This document shows, piece by piece, positions 1 to 5,251 of a DNA stretch of 5,726 nucleotides. The stretch covers positions 1 to 5,726 of the forward strand of contig CAKUMG010000435.1 in the NCBI GenBank assembly GCA_934667465.1, in the 5' to 3' direction. The position numbers and the translations under genes were made by a program. This stretch comes from an uncultured Actinoplanes sp. (GTDB lineage Bacteria > Actinomycetota > Actinomycetes > Mycobacteriales > Micromonosporaceae). The notes beneath the pieces are model-generated. The model worked only from the letters and a program-made list of their open reading frames with translations, did not search any database and was not told where the DNA came from. Position 1 is the stretch's first letter; each line of letters begins with the position of its first letter.

Positions 1-891
1 GTACGGAGATGCAACCCTCCCTACGCTGCCGGGGATGTCCGACGGCGAGGGCGCAGACGGGACGACGTCCGAGCCCGGAGCGCCCGACGATCCCGGCGAG
101 CTCAGCCCGGCGGCCGCCCGCACCCGGCGGGTGACCCGTTCCAGCGCCTCCAGCGCGGCGACGGCGTCCCCGGTCTCGAGCAGCCGGTCCTCGAGCACGG
201 CCCGCAGCCGGCCCATGGTCGCCGACGCGGCCGCGCCGTGGCCGACCACGTCGCCGACGCTGAGCGCCAGCCGGCCGTCCGGCAGCGGCACGGCGTCGAA
301 CCAGTCGCCGCCCGCCGTGGTGCCGTCCTCGGGCAGCAGGCAGCTCGCGGCCGTCCGCGCCCGCGGCAGCACCGGCAGGCCCGCGGGCAGCAGCTCGCGC
401 TGAAGCTCGGCGATGACCTCCCGGGCCCGGCCGAACCCGTGCTCGGCGGTCTCCGCCCGCTGCCGCTGGCGCACCCGGGCGGTCACGTCCTCGCAGACCA
501 GCGTCGTGCCGACGACCGTGCCCGCGGCGTCGTGCCGGGCGGTCACCGTGAAGTCGTAGTACACGTCGGTCACCTCGCCGCTGTTGTCGCGGTCGAGCTG
601 GATCAGCCATTCGCGGGCGACCTGGGTGACGCCGGTCCGGAAGACCCGCTCGTACATCTCGTAGATCTGCTGGCCGTGCAGTTCGGGGAAGACCTCCCGC
701 ACCGTCCGGCCGACCAGGCCCGCCCGATGGCCGACCATGTCCCGGTATGCGGCGTTGACCGCGATGATCCGGTGTTCCGGCCCCTCCAGGCCGAGTAGGA
801 CGACGGGGACGTGGTCGAAGATCCGGCGGATCCCGTCCGCCTCTCCCACGTCGGCGGACCAGTCCGGCTCGGCACCCGTCTGCATGGTCAC
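1..891 (-). CDS. PAS domain / SpoIIE-type PP2C serine phosphatase, C-terminus cut by window edge
   Basis: The frame is open from the start codon to base 1 with no stop, so the gene continues beyond the left edge; 297 codons are visible. Residues ~20-140 form a PAS-like sensor domain, ~140-165 a helical linker rich in R, Q and E, and from ~165 a PP2C/SpoIIE phosphatase begins (ELQRELLPAGLPVLP). GGDWFD at 194-199 and VGDVVGHG at 212-219 carry the metal-binding aspartates of the family. Such proteins dephosphorylate STAS anti-sigma antagonists in RsbU-like partner switching, and a STAS gene lies divergently next door. No membrane segment is visible, so it is probably cytoplasmic. The GTG start at 891 was chosen because AAGGAG (898-903) lies 6 bases upstream; the in-frame ATG at 885 would have 12-base spacing. 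Residues ~261-290 are an unusual Gly/Ser/Pro-rich stretch inside the phosphatase domain. Confidence 0.88.
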   Translation of the reverse strand, partial: MTMQTGAEPDWSADVGEADGIRRIFDHVPVVLLGLEGPEHRIIAVNAAYRDMVGHRAGLVGRTVREVFPELHGQQIYEMYERVFRTGVTQVAREWLIQLDRDNSGEVTDVYYDFTVTARHDAAGTVVGTTLVCEDVTARVRQRQRAETAEHGFGRAREVIAELQRELLPAGLPVLPRARTAASCLLPEDGTTAGGDWFDAVPLPDGRLALSVGDVVGHGAAASATMGRLRAVLEDRLLETGDAVAALEALERVTRRVRAAAGLSSPGSSGAPGSDVVPSAPSPSDIPGSVGRVASPY

Positions 892-942
892 CGGCTTCTC
901 CTTCGTCGCGCCCAGCGCACCGGCATACCCCGGGGGACGCGT

Positions 943-958
943 CCGGAACATTCTCCGG
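943..958. promoter_or_regulatory. Inverted repeat between divergent regulator genes
   Basis: CCGGA at 943-947 and TCCGG at 954-958 form perfect 5-bp arms around ACATTC. The site lies in the 159-base divergent gap between the PP2C and STAS genes. Position suggests an operator, but five-base GC-rich arms arise easily by chance in this composition. No convincing -35/-10 pair was found for either gene. Confidence 0.2.
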
Positions 959-1050
959 TCAAGCTCGCATCAGCCGATGGATTCCGCTCCCGCACATCGA
1001 CACGGGGAGGCGGGGTCCCCAGTATGAAGCGAATCTGGGAGGAGGCCGGC

Positions 1051-1467
1051 ATGACCGGGTGGTACGCGGAAGACGACGATGCATGCACGGTGTCCATCGC
1101 GGGTGACGTCGTCGTGGTGGTCGGCGAGCTGGACCAGGACACCGACTTCCTGCTGCGCGACGTGGTGACGGGGGCGCTCGCCGGCGGCCCGCGCTCCCTC
1201 GTCGCCGACCTGAGCGGGCTCACCTTCCTGAGCGCCGGCTCGGTGACGCTGCTGCTCGCCCTGCAGCGGGCTGCGGCGGAGGCCGGGTGCCGGCTGACCG
1301 TGACGGGGGTGACCGGGACGCCCGCCCGGGTGCTGGCCATCGCCGGCGTGCTCGACCTGCTCGCCGGGGCGCCCGCGGGCCCCGGGGGCGCGGGCTGTGC
1401 CGAGGAACACGTCGAGCGCTCCCGAACGGGTGCGGAGCGCTCCGAGCAGCGCCCACAGGACCCCTGA
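1051..1467 (+). CDS. STAS-domain protein, anti-sigma factor antagonist type
   Basis: A 138-aa protein whose residues ~10-108 follow the STAS fold: strand VSIAGDVVVVVGELD (14-28), then LVADLSGLTFL (50-60), a helix LLLALQRAAAEAGC, strand RLTVTGV, and ARVLAIAGVLDLL at the end. The family binds anti-sigma kinases and is switched by serine phosphorylation in the cytoplasm. At the phosphosite the usual F-x-D-S-S-G is F-L-S-A-G-S (59-64), so the aligned acceptor serine is glycine; Ser61 or Ser64 could replace it, or the protein may not be phosphorylated. ATG 1051 was chosen because GGAGGAGG (1038-1045) sits 5 bases upstream; an ATG at 1024 would place that site inside the gene. The tail (~109-138) is Gly/Ala-rich then charged and probably disordered. 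The divergent PP2C phosphatase is the natural partner. Confidence 0.87.
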   Translation: MTGWYAEDDDACTVSIAGDVVVVVGELDQDTDFLLRDVVTGALAGGPRSLVADLSGLTFLSAGSVTLLLALQRAAAEAGCRLTVTGVTGTPARVLAIAGVLDLLAGAPAGPGGAGCAEEHVERSRTGAERSEQRPQDP

Positions 1468-1484
1468 CGTGCCGGAACGGGGCC

Positions 1485-1511
1485 CCGCCGGTGCCGCCAC
1501 GGCGCCGGCGG
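1485..1511 (+). terminator. GC-rich stem-loop after the STAS gene
   Basis: Bases 1485-1496 pair with 1500-1511 over 12 bp with a single G.U wobble and a 3-base loop (CCA). It begins 18 bases after the STAS stop. There is no U-tract, as is common for actinobacterial terminators. It would separate the STAS transcript from the next gene. Confidence 0.6.
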
Positions 1512-1533
1512 AGGGCCCGGCAGCGGGTCCGGA

Positions 1534-1564
1534 TTGTGCCGTACGCGGTCGGTGGCTCTACCGT
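1534..1564 (+). promoter_or_regulatory. Possible promoter for a leaderless transcript
   Basis: TTGTGC (1534-1539) and TACCGT (1559-1564, TAnnnT) are separated by 19 bases, slightly longer than the usual 17-18. Seven bases after the -10-like element lies the GTG at 1572, so transcription could begin at the start codon. This fits the absence of a clear ribosome binding site there. It is inferred from motif and position only. Confidence 0.33.
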
Positions 1565-1571
1565 TGATGTC

Positions 1572-1817
1572 GTGACCGACCTTTCCGAAGCCGAAACCAC
1601 CGAGATCGAGGCGCCGCCCGAGCTCATCGCCACCCACTACCTGACGAGCATCGAGGACGTGGTGGAGCACCTGCGCGCCGCCAGCCAGCTCGGTCTCGGG
1701 GTCCGGCTCCGGACGTACCTGGAGACCGAGGAGGACGGCGAGACGCTCGCCGAGCGCTGGGAAGTCGACCTTCTCACCTCGTCCCCGGTGCACCACGAGG
1801 ATGCCCCGGTCGAGTGA
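1572..1817 (+). CDS. Small acidic hypothetical protein (81 aa)
   Basis: I do not recognise the family. The product is acidic, with Glu/Asp spread throughout, no cysteine, no signal peptide and no membrane segment. Residues ~22-42 (HYLTSIEDVVEHLRAASQLG) look helical, and ~44-68 (VRLRTYLETEED...RWEVDLL) suggest two beta strands joined by an acidic turn. Third codon positions are mostly G or C, supporting a real gene. GTG 1572 was chosen because it follows a -10-like TACCGT at leaderless spacing; an in-frame GTG at 1536 would give 93 aa, and neither has a clear ribosome binding site. The stop TGA (1815-1817) overlaps an in-frame GTG of the helicase gene (1814), and the preferred helicase ATG is 23 bases on, so co-transcription is likely. 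A functional link to the helicase is possible but unproven. Confidence 0.62.
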   Translation: MTDLSEAETTEIEAPPELIATHYLTSIEDVVEHLRAASQLGLGVRLRTYLETEEDGETLAERWEVDLLTSSPVHHEDAPVE

Positions 1818-1840
1818 CGGCCGTGGATTCGGAGAAGATG

Positions 1841-3610
1841 ATGACTGACGACGTTCGCGACGAGCCCGCCGGCTTCGCGAGCCTGGGCCTGCGTCCCGAG
1901 CTGCTCGCGGCGCTGACCGCGCTGGGCTACGAGGAGCCGACCCCCATCCAGCGGGAGGCGGCCCCGCCGCTGCTGGCCGGCCACGACGTGCTGGGCCAGG
2001 CGGCGACCGGCACCGGCAAGACGGCCGCGTTCGCGCTGCCGCTGCTGCACAACCTGCCCCCGGCCCCGCGCGCCGGCGGCCCCTCCTCGCTCGTGCTGGT
2101 CCCGACCCGGGAGCTGGCCGAGCAGGTGTCGCAGGCCGTCGAGCGCTACGGCAGCAGCCTGGGCGTGCGCGTGCTGCCCGTCTACGGCGGCACCCCCATC
2201 GGCCGGCAGCTCGCGGCGCTCAAGCGCGGCGTCGACATCGTGGTCGGCACCCCCGGCCGCGTGCTCGACCACCTCGGCCGCGGCACCATCGACCTGACCG
2301 GGCTGCGCTCGGTCGTGCTCGACGAGGCCGACGAGATGCTCGACATGGGCTTCGCCGAGGACATCGAGGCGATCCTGGAGGAGACGCCGGCCGAGCGCCA
2401 GACCGTGCTCTTCTCGGCGACGATGCCGCCGCGGATCGACGCGATCGCCCGCCGCCACCTGCGCGAGCCGGTGCGCATCACGATGGGCCGCGCGACCCTG
2501 GCGGTCGGCGAGCTGCCGCTGATCCGGCAGAGCGCCTACCTGGTCGCCCGGATGCACAAGCCCGCCGCCCTGGGCCGCATCCTCGACGTCGAGGACCCCA
2601 CCGCGGCGATCATCTTCTGCCGCACCCGCGAGGAGGTCGACGAGCTCACCGAGCTGCTCAACGGCCGCGGCTACCGGGCCGAGGCGCTGCACGGCGGGCT
2701 CAGCCAGGACCAGCGCGACCGGGTCATGACCCGGCTGCGCGCCGGCACCACCAAGCTGCTGGTCGCCACCGACGTCGCCGCCCGTGGTCTCGACGTCGAC
2801 CTGCTGACCCACGTCGTCAACTACAACGTGCCGTCGGCCCCCGAGGCCTACGTGCACCGCATCGGCCGGGTCGGCCGCGCCGGCCGGCAGGGCGCCGCGA
2901 TCACCCTGGTCGAGCCGCGCGAGCAGCGGATGCTCTCCGCCGTCGAGCGGCTCACCCGCCAGCCGGTCACGATCGAGGACGTCCCCTCGGTGGCGGACCT
3001 GCGCTCGCGGCGGCTGGCCCGCACGCGGGCCGCGATCGCGGCCACGCTGGGGACCTCCGGTGCGGTCTCCGGCGACGCCTCCGATGAGCCCGTCGCCGGG
3101 GTCAGCCCGGAGGAGCTCGAGCGGTTCCGGGGCATCCTGGAGGAGCTGACCGGCGAGCACGACCTCGAGACGGTGGCCCTCGCCGCGATCCGCATGCTGC
3201 ATGAGGCATCCGGGGGCGACGGCGACGACGCCGAGATCCCACCGGTGGCCCGGTCCCCGCGCGACAAGCGGGACAGGGTCCGCGACCCGCGCGGCGACCA
3301 CCGCCGGGGCGAGCGGCACGACGACGACGGTCCGGGCCGCCCCAGCCGCGGGCGTCCGGCCAACGCCGGCTCGGCCCGGCTGTTCCTGGGCATCGGCCGC
3401 CGCTCGGGCCTGCGCCCGCAGGACATGGTGGGTGCGATCGCCGGTGAGTCGGGGCTCAATGCCCGCGACATCGGCGCCATCGAGATCCAGGACCGGTTCG
3501 CGCTGGTCGAGGTGCCGGAACCGGCCGCGGACATGGTCATCGCCGCGCTGCGGCGGGCGACGATCCGGGGCCAGAAGCCCACGGTGCGCCGCGAGCGTCC
3601 CTTCCGCTGA
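1841..3610 (+). CDS. deaD: DEAD-box ATP-dependent RNA helicase, DeaD/CsdA type
   Basis: A complete 589-aa cytoplasmic RNA helicase that uses ATP to unwind short RNA duplexes; relatives act in ribosome assembly, mRNA turnover and cold adaptation. All core motifs are present: Q motif (F12 and PTPIQ 33-37), motif I ATGTGKT (55-61), PTRELA (88-93), TPGR (137-140), DEAD (161-164), SAT (192-194), IIFCRT (257-262), ATDVAARGLD (309-318) and HRIGRVGR (339-346). After the two RecA-like domains come a helical segment (~420-456), an Arg/Asp/Gly-rich flexible linker (~457-510) and a DbpA-type RNA-binding domain (~512-586, beginning RLFLGIGRRSGLRPQDMVGA). That architecture supports DeaD/CsdA over the shorter RhlE-like helicases. 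ATG 1841 was chosen because GGAG (1831-1834) lies 6 bases before it; ATG 1838 has only 3-base spacing, and GTG 1814, which overlaps the upstream stop, would add nine residues. It is probably co-transcribed with the small upstream gene. Confidence 0.95.
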   Translation: MTDDVRDEPAGFASLGLRPELLAALTALGYEEPTPIQREAAPPLLAGHDVLGQAATGTGKTAAFALPLLHNLPPAPRAGGPSSLVLVPTRELAEQVSQAVERYGSSLGVRVLPVYGGTPIGRQLAALKRGVDIVVGTPGRVLDHLGRGTIDLTGLRSVVLDEADEMLDMGFAEDIEAILEETPAERQTVLFSATMPPRIDAIARRHLREPVRITMGRATLAVGELPLIRQSAYLVARMHKPAALGRILDVEDPTAAIIFCRTREEVDELTELLNGRGYRAEALHGGLSQDQRDRVMTRLRAGTTKLLVATDVAARGLDVDLLTHVVNYNVPSAPEAYVHRIGRVGRAGRQGAAITLVEPREQRMLSAVERLTRQPVTIEDVPSVADLRSRRLARTRAAIAATLGTSGAVSGDASDEPVAGVSPEELERFRGILEELTGEHDLETVALAAIRMLHEASGGDGDDAEIPPVARSPRDKRDRVRDPRGDHRRGERHDDDGPGRPSRGRPANAGSARLFLGIGRRSGLRPQDMVGAIAGESGLNARDIGAIEIQDRFALVEVPEPAADMVIAALRRATIRGQKPTVRRERPFR

Positions 3611-3623
3611 CGGGGGACGCCTG

Positions 3624-3658
3624 CCGGGTGATCCGGGCCGGGTGACATGTGCCGGGTG
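3624..3658 (+). repeat. Three CCGGGTG repeats at a 14-base period
   Basis: CCGGGTG occurs at 3624-3630, 3638-3644 and 3652-3658, exactly 14 bases apart, starting 14 bases after the helicase stop. The inverse CACCCGG occurs once at 3681-3687, so each copy could in principle pair with it in RNA. Confidence 0.6.
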
Positions 3659-3687
3659 TTCCGCCGCTGACGCGGTGGGGCACCCGG
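3652..3687 (+). terminator. Possible terminator hairpin of the helicase gene
   Basis: CCGGGTG (3652-3658) pairs perfectly with CACCCGG (3681-3687) around a 22-base loop that itself holds a short CCGC/GCGG stem. It begins 42 bases after the helicase stop. The large loop and absence of a U-tract make it weaker than the stem-loop at 3829-3856. Confidence 0.35.
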
Positions 3688-3690
3688 TTC

Positions 3691-3714
3691 GTCGTTTCCG
3701 CAGTCGTTTCCGCC
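3691..3714 (+). repeat. 12-base tandem repeat, two copies
   Basis: GTCGTTTCCGCA (3691-3702) is followed directly by GTCGTTTCCGCC (3703-3714), differing only at the last base. No function is evident; it may be replication slippage in non-coding DNA. Confidence 0.6.
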
Positions 3715-3747
3715 GTCGTCGAGCCGTCGGCACGCTGCGGGCGGGCC

Positions 3748-3832
3748 GGCGGTGTGGGCAGGCCGGTGGCGGGCCAGCGGAGTGAGCGGGCCGTCGGTGT
3801 GGGCGGGCTGCCGGGTGGTCGGTGTGGGCGGG
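3748..3832 (+). repeat. G-rich direct repeats in intergenic DNA
   Basis: GTCGGTGTGGGCGGG occurs identically at 3793-3807 and 3818-3832, and a related copy, GGCGGTGTGGGCAGG, lies at 3748-3762. The surrounding plus strand has several GGG runs with short spacers (3801-3834), which could form a G-quadruplex with one long loop. Confidence 0.5.
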
Positions 3833-3856
3833 GGCGAGGTGGGCGCCTCGCCCCCG
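3829..3856. terminator. Perfect 11-bp stem-loop between convergent genes
   Basis: CGGGGGCGAGG (3829-3839) pairs without mismatch with CCTCGCCCCCG (3846-3856) around the 6-base loop TGGGCG. It lies about 220 bases beyond the helicase stop and 115 bases beyond the LPMO stop, so it could terminate both transcripts. No U-tract is present on either strand. Confidence 0.6.
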
Positions 3857-3917
3857 GTGGAGCGATGGAGGGAGCCGGGTCGCGCGGTCGGGTTTCTCGG
3901 TCGGAGGGACAGGGCTA

Positions 3918-3931
3918 TGGGAGCGCTTCCA
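3918..3931. promoter_or_regulatory. CebR-box-like operator
   Basis: TGGGAGCGCTTCCA matches the Streptomyces CebR operator TGGGAGCGCTCCCA at 13 of 14 positions, and six of its seven base pairs are palindromic. CebR is a LacI-family repressor released by cello-oligosaccharides. The site lies 40 bases past the stop of the minus-strand LPMO gene, which fits the cellulose theme but is an odd place for a repressor of that gene. It could belong to a lost or rearranged plus-strand promoter, or control antisense or readthrough transcription. Confidence 0.5.
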
Positions 3932-3940
3932 TCGATGAAT

Positions 3941-3954
3941 GTAACAGCGTTTAC
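3941..3954. promoter_or_regulatory. Second operator-like dyad next to the CebR-like box
   Basis: GTAACAGCGTTTAC is an imperfect palindrome with five of seven base pairs matching (outer four and the central one). It lies 9 bases from the CebR-like box in the same low-GC stretch. GTAACA recurs at 3961-3966, exactly 20 bases after the first copy. The low-GC setting resembles a promoter region, but no gene start follows. Confidence 0.25.
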
Positions 3955-3970
3955 GTGGTCGTAACAACCG

Positions 3971-5020
3971 TCAACCGGTGGCCGTGCAGGTCAGGGCCGG
4001 GGTGGCAGGCGTGCCGGCGGCGATGAAGCCGAACGACGTGCGTCCTCCCGCGGCCAGGGCGCCGTTGTAGGAGGCGTTCGACGCGGTGACCGCGCCGCCC
4101 GCGGCCGCGACCGTGGCGTTCCAGGACTGCGACACCGTGGGCGCGGTGCCGTAGGCCAGGTTCACCCGCCACGAGCGGATCGCCGCCGAGCCCGCCGTCA
4201 CGGTGACGTCGGCCTGGTAGCCGCCCTGCCATTGCGAGGCCAGCGTGTACGAGGCCGTACAGCCCGCGGAAGGCGGGTTCGAGGGCGGCGGGTTCGAGGG
4301 CGGCGGGGTGGTGGGTGTGGTGCCGCCCCCGCCGAACGTGACGTCGCTGCAGAAGTAGTACGACTGGTCGGCGTGGCTGGCCTGCCAGATCGTGTAGACC
4401 ATGGCCCGGTCGCTGCGCCCGGAGAGGCTCACCGGGATCTCGACCGCCCAGCCGCCGGTGGTGGGCGTCCACTGCGACAGCGGGGTGTTCCCGAGCTGGG
4501 CCACCAGGTCGAGATCCGACCACCTCAGGGCGGTGGTCTGCGGATTGAACCCGGGCTTGGTGACGTACACGCGCAGGTAGTCGGCGCCGTGGCCCGCGCC
4601 GTCGAGCAGTCGCACCCGGAACGAGTTGCCGAGCGCGGTCGTCCGCCAGTTGCCGGGCACGTCCATCGCGGCGTAGCGCCCGTTCTCGGTGCGCCCGCCG
4701 CTGCAGAGCTGGCCGTCGGGGATGGCCGCCTGATGGTTGCCGGCGACGCCCTCGCGGTAGAGGCCGTTCCAGTTCCACATGGCGTTCGGGTCGGCCTGCC
4801 AGGCCTGCCAGCACATGGGGTCCTCGGTGGCCATGCGCGGATTCTGGAAGTCCGAGCCCCACCGTTCGTAGCAGCCGTAGTTGCGGGAGGCCGGGCCGGT
4901 CACGTTGCCGTGGGCCGCGGCCGGGCCGGAGGGTGACAGGACGGCGAACAGGGTCGCGGCGAGGATGCCGGCGATCACCCCGAGCACCAGTCCCGTGCGG
5001 GACGGGGATTGTGCGGACAT
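3971..5020 (-). CDS. Secreted lytic polysaccharide monooxygenase, AA10 with C-terminal CBM2
   Basis: A 349-aa copper enzyme that cleaves crystalline polysaccharide oxidatively outside the cell. The signal peptide spans residues 1-36 (hydrophobic ~11-28, ending AAA) and leaves His37 as the mature N-terminus, required for the copper histidine brace. The second brace residue is His144 in GAGH, keeping the family's Ala-x-His pattern; the axial position is Tyr221 (YYFCSDV), where many AA10 enzymes have Phe. The catalytic domain (37-229) resembles, from memory, Thermobifida TfLPMO10A and Streptomyces ScLPMO10B (RNYGC, EDPMCWQAW, NAMWNWNGLYR, PDGQLCSGG), types active on cellulose at C1/C4 and on chitin. 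A Gly/Thr then Pro/Ser/Asn linker (~230-252) leads to CBM2 (~253-349), with Trp264 and Trp300, Tyr318 at the usual third aromatic site, and a likely Cys254-Cys345 disulfide. ATG 5020 is fixed by an in-frame stop at 5029-5027; AGGAG lies 12 bases upstream, a long spacing. Confidence 0.95.
   Translation of the reverse strand: MSAQSPSRTGLVLGVIAGILAATLFAVLSPSGPAAAHGNVTGPASRNYGCYERWGSDFQNPRMATEDPMCWQAWQADPNAMWNWNGLYREGVAGNHQAAIPDGQLCSGGRTENGRYAAMDVPGNWRTTALGNSFRVRLLDGAGHGADYLRVYVTKPGFNPQTTALRWSDLDLVAQLGNTPLSQWTPTTGGWAVEIPVSLSGRSDRAMVYTIWQASHADQSYYFCSDVTFGGGGTTPTTPPPSNPPPSNPPSAGCTASYTLASQWQGGYQADVTVTAGSAAIRSWRVNLAYGTAPTVSQSWNATVAAAGGAVTASNASYNGALAAGGRTSFGFIAAGTPATPALTCTATG
4272..4301 (-). repeat. 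15-base tandem repeat encoding the LPMO linker
   Basis: GGCGGGTTCGAGGGC occurs twice in direct tandem (4272-4286 and 4287-4301), followed by a degenerate partial copy. On the coding strand it encodes the repeated Pro/Ser/Asn unit of the interdomain linker. Linker length may vary by slippage here. Confidence 0.75.
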
Positions 5021-5135
5021 GGGGGTTCAGCACTCCTGAACTCGTGGGTTCGAGGTGGGTGGCGGGGACCTGCCCGGGGTCTCCCGCCCGCCGCGCGGCT
5101 CCGGCGACAGTGCTACCCGGCAGCCTCGCCAAGGA

Positions 5136-5155
5136 ATCCATAATTGTCAATGGAT
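5136..5155. promoter_or_regulatory. AT-rich inverted repeat with a TTGACA for the LPMO gene
   Basis: ATCCAT (5136-5141) and ATGGAT (5150-5155) form perfect 6-bp arms around 8 bases. On the minus strand a consensus TTGACA -35 element lies inside (5150 to 5145), pointing toward the LPMO gene, but no good -10 is seen 16-18 bases further on. The dyad could be an operator for either divergent gene. It stands out from very GC-rich surroundings. Confidence 0.35.
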
Positions 5156-5171
5156 GATCGGCCGGTAGGAT
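5144..5171 (+). promoter_or_regulatory. Promoter for the plus-strand gene at the right end
   Basis: TTGTCA (5144-5149) and TAGGAT (5166-5171) are separated by 16 bases. TAGGAT matches the actinobacterial housekeeping -10 consensus well. Transcription would begin near 5178, giving a leader of about 74 bases before the GTG at 5252. Its -35 overlaps the minus-strand TTGACA of the LPMO side. Confidence 0.5.
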
Positions 5172-5251
5172 GCGCGGCCGGGGATCATGGCAGCCGGTCC
5201 CGGGCACCCGCGGGCGCCCGGGCGCGGCCCGCGGGGGAGGCGGACGGCAGC

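Larger units (their letters stand above)
3611..3970. other. Convergent intergenic region without a gene
   Basis: This 360-base gap separates the 3' ends of the helicase and LPMO genes. Short open frames across it lack ribosome binding sites and recognisable domains. It holds several short repeats, a strong stem-loop, and at its right end a lower-GC stretch (~3915-3970) with two operator-like dyads. Bases ~3740-3870 are markedly G-rich on the plus strand. Confidence 0.7.

Noticed and set aside
1024..1050. Upstream ATG at 1024 as start of the STAS gene
   Set aside because: Its nearest purine-rich stretch is 13 bases away, and the strong GGAGGAGG for ATG 1051 would lie inside the coding region.
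888..1796. Minus-strand open frame opposite the STAS and small-protein genes
   Set aside because: No recognisable domain, biased Arg/Pro/Ser composition, and it overlaps two better supported genes.
3624..3658. Phased repeats as a CRISPR array
   Set aside because: Units of 7 bases at a 14-base period are far too short for CRISPR repeats and spacers, and no cas gene is present.
3918..3931. The CebR-like palindrome as an intrinsic terminator of the LPMO gene
   Set aside because: As RNA it gives only a 6-bp stem with a 4-base loop and no U-tract, much weaker than the hairpin at 3829-3856.
1637..3967. Very long minus-strand open frame opposite the helicase gene
   Set aside because: It mirrors a strongly supported DEAD-box gene; composition is repetitive Arg/Gly/Ala/Asp without domains, as expected from stop-poor antisense frames in high-GC DNA.
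3649..4026. Plus-strand open frames in the convergent gap
   Set aside because: No ribosome binding site, Gly/Arg-rich product without domain features, and they run into the antisense of the LPMO gene.
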